From positions 124,001 to 188,000 of the forward strand of contig DAINDF010000004.1 in NCBI GenBank assembly GCA_036732005.1: a stretch of DNA of 64,000 bases, written 5' to 3'. Below, piece after piece: positions 58,995-64,000 of the stretch. How positions within the stretch are numbered: position 1 is the stretch's first letter; every line of letters begins with the position of its first letter. The notes below the pieces were generated by a model. The model did no database searches, was not told the DNA's origin, and was given only the letters and a program-made list of their open reading frames with translations. The position numbers were made by a program, and so were the translations under genes. The stretch comes from UBA1926 sp036732005 (GTDB lineage: Bacteria; Planctomycetota; Phycisphaerae; Phycisphaerales; UBA1924).

Positions 58995-61149
58995 GCCCGA
59001 ACTCCTTCGGTGAGGCTTCGGCGACCTCTGGGTCGTTCAGACCGAGCCGTCTGAGTCCACGCACTAATCCCGCGTCGTCGATCGTTTCCAACCCGGCCCC
59101 GTTGAGAGCTGCGTTCAGACGCGTGACCCACGCCCGCAGCATATCTCGCGGATCCGCAATGCGCGGCTCCTCGTTCTTTGCCCGTGCGATCTGCGCGAGC
59201 CAAAGAGTCGCCCGCACACATTCCGCAAACTCTCGCTCGCGGCACCTGGCGACCAGTCGCGCCTTGTCTGACCGCAGGTTCGTCACCAAGCTGCGCAGAT
59301 ACCCGGGTCCCGTCACGCCCTTGACCTCTGTACCGCCCGTGGCAATCTCTGCGAACGCGCAGAACCGACTGATAATCGTTCCGCGGTGGATGACTCGCTG
59401 GTCGCGTCGATGGTACCGGTAGAGCAGGCGCACAAGGCACGACATGATGTCCAGGAAGTTCTCCAGCCCGTTGATGTTTCCCTGTCGCGCGTGCTTGAGC
59501 AGCCTTTGCTTCTCGTGCCGATCCACGAAATCGACCAAAGCTGCCCGCAGGTCTTCCGATCGCTCCCCGAGGTTCATCCACCACTCTGGTATTCCATCAC
59601 CTCGAAAGGGATCGTGAACCTTGATCCGGAATACTCCGCCCGCACCGCCGCCCCCGCCACTCCCATCGTCGTAGCGCAGGGACAGAGATCGAAGGTACTC
59701 AACCACAGCCGAGGGGCCGGATACACTGGCCAGCTCGTCCAAGAACGCTTCCAGCCCTTCGCCTGTGTCCCGAATCTGCCGTTGCCGTGACGAGGTCCCG
59801 CCACTCCCTATCTCTCGCTCCAACTGATCTCGTCGAACGACCCATACAGTCGGCGAGACCAACACGTCAGTCGTGGTTGTCACGCGCAATCCCACACGAA
59901 GTCCTGAGCCGACATCGAGTGCATCGGGCGCACGTGCCGTCCCGCCCGATCCCTTGACGTGCACTGGCACGCTGGCTCTCGGGTCTATGTCGTGCCCAAC
60001 CCAAATGTCCAGCGCCGCTTCCTCTACTGTGACCCCGCGCGGCCATTCGACTTCCAGGTTGAACTGTCGCTGGACTAGCTCCGCAGACCGTACGCGAAGC
60101 CGACTGGCCGTTTCGCACGCTTCCTCCTCAGGGGCGACGAACAGCCCGCTCTCGAACTCGGTCGGGCTGATGGCATCAAGACTGAGACCGTCACCGAACA
60201 ATCGATCTTGCCAATCACCACAGTCGGGCAGGTAGAGCACCGCTTCCGCGTTCGCTCCGTCAAATGCTGCCCGTGTCCAGTTTGCACTCCCAACGACCAT
60301 GGACCAGCAGCCGCCCGACCGCCACACCATCGCTTTCGCGTGCAGGCGGCGCCGTCCGTCAGAGTTGAGGTCGAATAGGGAGAGCTTTGGAGCGAGCGCT
60401 TTCGCCGCAGTCGCGTCGAGTACCGACGTGCCATCCTGTACCACGAAGTTCACGGACGCCCGTGGAGCCGTTGCTTGGAGTCGGCGCAGCAAGCCGTTGT
60501 CCTTGTCGAAGAACGGCGAGATCACCCAGACCTCGTGCGGCGGCCGTGCTTGCCACAATCCGCAGATGCGCTCCCAGAGCGACGGTTCCTGCGTGGTCCA
60601 GAGCGCGATGTCATCCTCCGACCCCGTCCCGACAGCCGGCAACGGTGTGAGCATCTCCAGCCACTCAGTCGCGATCTGGCCGGGAGCACGGCTCCAGGAT
60701 CGGGTGCAGGCGTCCTTCAGGAGATGCAGAATCGTCTCCGCAACTTTGATCACCGCTGCTTCGGGCTTGTCGAACGTCGAATGACCGGCGTTCAGCAACT
60801 CCAGGTTGTGACTGTAACCCGCCCTCGTGAGATTCGCGCTGTTGCAGGCTACGGTAACGCCATCGCTCCCGAGAAGCAGGACGACCTTTGGGTGAAAGAC
60901 GCCCGAGCCCATCGCGACTGGAACCACCAGGTAGCGATTGTTCAAGTGGCGAGCAGGCTCGCGACGTTCGAGAAGCTTGCACCACTCCGTGGCGTCCATG
61001 AACACGAGAATCCTTGACGCTCCATCGAGCGCCTTCGTCCGGAGGAGCCTCCTTTCGAAATACACCGGGTCGAAGCCAAAAGTGGTGATCGCGGCGAAGT
61101 CGGCGCCTCGCTTCTCGAATACGTCGATAGCCGACTGGCGTGCGCTCAC
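58981..61149 (-). CDS. PLD-like protein with two HKD-type motifs
   Basis: This protein of about 722 residues has two phospholipase-D-like half-sites. The first is GVFHPKVVLLLGSDGVTVAC with SANLTRAGYSHN (residues about 85-115), the second is RRRLHAKAMVWRSGGCWSMV with GSANWTRAAF (about 275-310). Both keep HxK and a downstream Ser/Asn, though the Asp/Glu of classic HKD is altered. Helical C-terminal regions follow. PLD folds include nucleases in defence systems such as DrmC. It starts at a GTG that overlaps the previous gene stop (GTGA); ATG 61176 is an alternative. It forms a two-gene operon with the upstream 587-aa protein. Confidence 0.78.
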   Translation of the reverse strand: MSARQSAIDVFEKRGADFAAITTFGFDPVYFERRLLRTKALDGASRILVFMDATEWCKLLERREPARHLNNRYLVVPVAMGSGVFHPKVVLLLGSDGVTVACNSANLTRAGYSHNLELLNAGHSTFDKPEAAVIKVAETILHLLKDACTRSWSRAPGQIATEWLEMLTPLPAVGTGSEDDIALWTTQEPSLWERICGLWQARPPHEVWVISPFFDKDNGLLRRLQATAPRASVNFVVQDGTSVLDATAAKALAPKLSLFDLNSDGRRRLHAKAMVWRSGGCWSMVVGSANWTRAAFDGANAEAVLYLPDCGDWQDRLFGDGLSLDAISPTEFESGLFVAPEEEACETASRLRVRSAELVQRQFNLEVEWPRGVTVEEAALDIWVGHDIDPRASVPVHVKGSGGTARAPDALDVGSGLRVGLRVTTTTDVLVSPTVWVVRRDQLEREIGSGGTSSRQRQIRDTGEGLEAFLDELASVSGPSAVVEYLRSLSLRYDDGSGGGGGAGGVFRIKVHDPFRGDGIPEWWMNLGERSEDLRAALVDFVDRHEKQRLLKHARQGNINGLENFLDIMSCLVRLLYRYHRRDQRVIHRGTIISRFCAFAEIATGGTEVKGVTGPGYLRSLVTNLRSDKARLVARCREREFAECVRATLWLAQIARAKNEEPRIADPRDMLRAWVTRLNAALNGAGLETIDDAGLVRGLRRLGLNDPEVAEASPKEFGLTSH

Positions 61150-62909
61150 GTATGTCTCATCTCCTCCTCTAGCCATGCCGTCCCATCAGCGGTCAGTTGG
61201 ACCTCAGACAGATCGACAAGCCCCAAGTCTCCAAGAATCTGCATCGCATTGCGAAAGCGGGGGTTTCCGATAGTGACGCGTCCGTACTCCCCTGTCGCGC
61301 TGAGCACGCCATCATTGCAGTGCAGGATCATGCTGTCGGACCCGCCCCCCTTGTCGTATCCGAGCACCTCGTGTTGCCGGACGACAAAGCGATCCAACAG
61401 CATCGGAGCAAGCTCGCTCCATCGACGATGCCACCAGGCACGGTCCCACTGCCCGAGCCAACCCGACACCAGTGGCGGCGCCAGATCGAGATACGAGTCT
61501 CGAACGTTCCGAGCACACCACAGTGCCGACTCGGTCTCTCGAAGCTCGTCGAAGCGCAACAGCACCGTGGAGAGAAGAGTCAGGCAAATGGCCAAGCCGG
61601 CAGGGGTGGGCAGCGATTCCCACTCCGGCTCGCGAAGCACCTCCGCCAATCGCCACTCGGCGAGCGGACAGTCAAGCGAGACTCCTTCGCCGATGCGTGG
61701 GCGTCGGGCCTCTTGAGGAACACCGGCCGCAGCGAAGACCTGCGCTGGAGTCATCTCGGAAAAAGCCTTCAGGCCAGCAACGCCGAGAGCTTTGGCAAAC
61801 GTGCTGCTGATGGATTTGTCGCCAAGCGAAGCGAATATCGACTCAAACCGCATGTTGCCGCGTTCCGACTGTTCGACGGCCCGAATCAGACCCAGGAACG
61901 CTCCCTCCAGGGCCACGGACATGTGGTTGTGGAGGTAGAACATCCGCCAGTAGGCCGCCACGGGCTCCAATCGAGCCGGGTATGACAACTCGACGACCTT
62001 GTCGTCTGCGAGTGTCGCCCCGTATAGCAGCATGTCCCCGAGAACGTCGCTGTCCAGGTCGATGCCGGCGTCCGCGCACTGACGAACGAGATCCATCAGC
62101 AGCAAAAGGCTCATCCTCCGCAGCGCGTGCGCCCTGCCCGGACTCTTCACGCGATCGAAGAACATCTCCCGCAACAGGGCTCGGTCGAGCGACCCGTTCT
62201 CGCGAATCTCACAGATGCCGCCGCGCGCGGCAACGCTCTCTACCGCGCGGAGAGTAACGTGGACTCGATTGGACCGCAGCTCGGCGAGGACGCGGGGCCG
62301 ACCCAGAGAGGACCCGAATGCCTCTGCCAGTTGCTGCCCGAACGCCGTCAATCGAATCTCGTCTGGCGTCAGCCCCGCGCCGGCCCCTTCCTCGCCGACC
62401 GACTCATCGTCCTCGGTCGGTTCCATCTCCTCGAAGCAGCCGAGGTTCACCAGTGAGTTGAAGTACTGGTACCAAGCCAAGCTGCCCTGGCTCCGGTATC
62501 GCCGGAGGTCGAAGGATTCGTCCAGATCTGTTGCGCTCCACTTCCGCTGCGCTTCGCGCGAGCCCACCACACCGCCATAGTCGCAGGTTGCTCCCTCGTG
62601 ATGGGTCACGCAGCCGAGGGCGAGCACCTTCTCCCGCTGTCGAATCGCATCCACCAGACCTCGATCCGCGGCCTCACCCTTGACGTGGTCCCGGTAGTCC
62701 TGAACACACCAGGGCAAGAAGCTGTAGTACCGGGCACGAGGCGTAACGGTCGTGATGCAGTGCAGGAGCTGCCCGGCCATCCGGGTCGACATGCGGAGTT
62801 CCAGTCCCAGCGGGTCCTGAACGTCCGATCCCACGGCCGGCTTGTTCCAGATCAGAGTCTCAAGCACAGCCGGATTATCCCATCCACGGCGGCCGATGCC
62901 TGCGGTCAT
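61146..62909 (-). CDS. uncharacterised 587-aa partner of the PLD-like protein
   Basis: This protein begins MTAGIGRRGWDNPAVLETLI and has a conserved-looking block GLELRMSTRMAGQLLHCITT with YYSFLPWCVQDY, then winged-helix-like helices and a final QILGDLGLVDLSEVQLTADG unit resembling a small winged helix. I do not recognise the family. It is the first gene of the operon (the stop lies inside the PLD-like start). The ATG at 62909 is chosen since the extra 27 codons from a GTG at 62990 are of low complexity. It may be a sensor or DNA-binding partner of the nuclease-like protein; this is inference. Confidence 0.6.
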   Translation of the reverse strand: MTAGIGRRGWDNPAVLETLIWNKPAVGSDVQDPLGLELRMSTRMAGQLLHCITTVTPRARYYSFLPWCVQDYRDHVKGEAADRGLVDAIRQREKVLALGCVTHHEGATCDYGGVVGSREAQRKWSATDLDESFDLRRYRSQGSLAWYQYFNSLVNLGCFEEMEPTEDDESVGEEGAGAGLTPDEIRLTAFGQQLAEAFGSSLGRPRVLAELRSNRVHVTLRAVESVAARGGICEIRENGSLDRALLREMFFDRVKSPGRAHALRRMSLLLLMDLVRQCADAGIDLDSDVLGDMLLYGATLADDKVVELSYPARLEPVAAYWRMFYLHNHMSVALEGAFLGLIRAVEQSERGNMRFESIFASLGDKSISSTFAKALGVAGLKAFSEMTPAQVFAAAGVPQEARRPRIGEGVSLDCPLAEWRLAEVLREPEWESLPTPAGLAICLTLLSTVLLRFDELRETESALWCARNVRDSYLDLAPPLVSGWLGQWDRAWWHRRWSELAPMLLDRFVVRQHEVLGYDKGGGSDSMILHCNDGVLSATGEYGRVTIGNPRFRNAMQILGDLGLVDLSEVQLTADGTAWLEEEMRHT

Positions 62910-63075
62910 CGGCTCCAGCGGGACCCCGGAGCGGTCCCGAGTAGCTTCCAGATTCCCGCTGGCGCTCGAAGCGGGATTCCGAGCCGTCACCGTGGCCTCA
63001 GACAGGGGTGCTCAGAGGCTCCTCACCACGGCCCGCACAGCTCGCCGGAGCAGGCTCAGAGTTCGGACGCGCCGA

Positions 63076-63097
63076 GAGCGCGCACTCAGCGCGCACT
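63076..63097. repeat. GCGCGCACT direct repeats (possible integrase arm sites, right)
   Basis: GAGCGCGCACT at 63076 and CAGCGCGCACT at 63087 lie 11 bases apart, about 100 bases inside the right 16-bp repeat and in the same orientation as the pair at 5585-5607. They could be arm-type integrase sites of the same element. Confidence 0.35.
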
Positions 63098-63129
63098 CGG
63101 CCAAATCGGGGTTCTGGACGGCATCCTCC

Positions 63130-63158
63130 AAAAACGATAAACCCCTGCATTGCAGGGC
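63130..63158 (-). terminator. tRNA-type terminator
   Basis: On the minus strand GCCCTGCAATGCAGGG can fold into a stem, followed by GTTTATCGTTTTT. It begins about 10 bases after the 3' end of the tRNA-Asp fragment, as a native tRNA terminator would. Confidence 0.6.
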
Positions 63159-63167
63159 CTTACGAAG

Positions 63168-63209
<42 letters not shown>

Positions 63210-63515
63210 GCACTTATGGTGCTCCGACGACCCCCTCGTGCTGATTCAAAAAGGCGGTTTCTGACCCACCAAGAGGGTTGAGCGCACGCTAGTCTGCGTA
63301 CAGTTTCGGGTAAGTCCCGCCCCAGTCCGCGCGCATTGGAACGACCACCGCCCTCGATCGGAGACGAAATCCCGCTCGAACGGGACCAAATCCGAGATCG
63401 GCAGCGTTTCGACTACCTTCATCGTTTCACACCGTACGGGATGCGAGCGAGCTTCACGCCTCCAACAATAGAATGGCGCGCCGATTTCGTACGCTCTCCG
63501 ACCGCACCGTGTCTG
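63210..63515. other. non-coding stretch right of the putative attachment core
   Basis: About 300 bases with no supported gene. The first part resembles the sequence right of the left core (GCTCCGAC, CCCC and TCAAAAA), and an A/T-richer patch (CCAACAATAGAATGG) near 63465 may be the promoter of the next gene. Confidence 0.4.
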
Positions 63516-64000
63516 ATGGTGGGAACCATGGCCAAAGAGCCTGCCTCAGTACAACTGACGGGTGGCGCCGGCTTCGAATTCGAAGATCAAGCAGCCGCGT
63601 TCTTTGCTACCGCAATGCTCGCGGGAACCCAGCCACTCGGGCCCGCTGTAGGCGGCGTTTTTCAACTCGATTGGCAGACACGCGAATCCGGCTGGCTGCT
63701 TGACGATCTCTTGGTCAGCGTTGCCCGACCCGAAAAGGGTCGCTTGGCCCTCTCAATCAAGAGCGATCGTCAGGTGACCGGCTCAGGTTTTCCCGATTCC
63801 TTTGTGACCGCTCTTTGGGAGCAGCGACTTGGCAAAGGCACCCCCGCGAGCGACTTCTCGATGGAGACGGACTTTCTGGGGCTGGTCGTCGGGGAACTCG
63901 GGAATGAAGTGGAGGAGAACTGGAACGAACTACTGCGTCAATGCCTGAATCTCGCCTCCAATCCAAGCCGGCTGGTCACCAGGTACACCACTGAGGTCAT
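63516..64000 (+). CDS. nuclease-like N-terminal part of a gene cut by the window end
   Basis: The frame from ATG 63516 (or ATG 63528 in the same frame) stays open to the window end, giving about 160 residues. GGAGFEFEDQAAAFFATAML, then LDDLLVSVARPEKGRLALSI with KSDRQVT, looks like the PD-(D/E)XK-fold N-terminal domain seen in front of NTPases of defence proteins. The acidic residues and the S-x-K are in the expected order. The family call is my pattern reading. The rest of the gene is outside the window. Confidence 0.6.
   Translation, partial: MVGTMAKEPASVQLTGGAGFEFEDQAAAFFATAMLAGTQPLGPAVGGVFQLDWQTRESGWLLDDLLVSVARPEKGRLALSIKSDRQVTGSGFPDSFVTALWEQRLGKGTPASDFSMETDFLGLVVGELGNEVEENWNELLRQCLNLASNPSRLVTRYTTEV

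Overview
The window is high-GC bacterial DNA that looks like a planctomycete, most likely a Phycisphaerae relative. The best clue is the secreted VWA protein at 2514-5129, which combines a string of cysteine-bearing Asp/Asn-Gly calcium-type repeats with a dockerin-like C-terminus, an architecture I associate with that group. This is recognition by memory, not a database result.

Layout. Bases 1-5.2 kb are ordinary chromosome: an M20 peptidase, a PfkB-type sugar kinase, the VWA protein and tRNA-Gly(UCC). From about 5.4 kb to about 63.2 kb the DNA is accessory and reads as one large integrative element, or several fused together. Its possible ends are a 16-bp direct repeat (5451-5466 and 63194-63209). 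The right copy lies inside a 3' half of a tRNA-Asp gene, and GCGCGCACT arm-like repeats lie near both copies.

Inside, the first block (6.2-19.1 kb) is a metal-stress module. It has an OmpR/CusR-type two-component system, a DUF1259 protein, a YncE-like propeller, an outer-membrane-like protein, a haem-binding EB_dh-like protein, a ChrB C-terminal-domain protein, an iron-type ABC transporter and the chromate transporter ChrA. A CTGACA-N4-TGTCAG operator occurs in front of both transcription units. This block is bracketed by two divergent copies of a parB leader plus the parB 5' end; the left copy is truncated.

The second block (19.8-39 kb) is the element backbone: ParB, an AbiE-like pair with a DUF4365 nuclease, a Rep-like protein, ParA, DUF2958, an orphan DNA methylase, two replication-relaxation-like proteins, a VirD4/TraD-type coupling ATPase, DUF932, a DnaB-like protein without a Walker A motif, and a tyrosine recombinase. 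I see no relaxase and no VirB4.

The third block (40.3-54.4 kb) is defence: a type I restriction-modification locus with two HsdS proteins that also carries DUF2130, a SIR2-like DUF4917 protein, an uncharacterised coiled-coil protein and a YgjP-type metalloprotease. A cupin/XRE/membrane-protein group follows. Bases 54.4-55.7 kb are hairpin-rich and non-coding.

The last block (55.7-63.2 kb) is the control and integration end: an ImmR/ImmA-like pair, a small helix-turn-helix protein (probable excisionase), an integrase, then an opposite-strand two-gene operon (an unknown 587-aa protein and a double-HKD phospholipase-D-like protein) that I regard as the best candidate for an undescribed defence system. 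Beyond the right repeat, a truncated gene starts a nuclease-like protein, perhaps the cargo of a second, tandem element.
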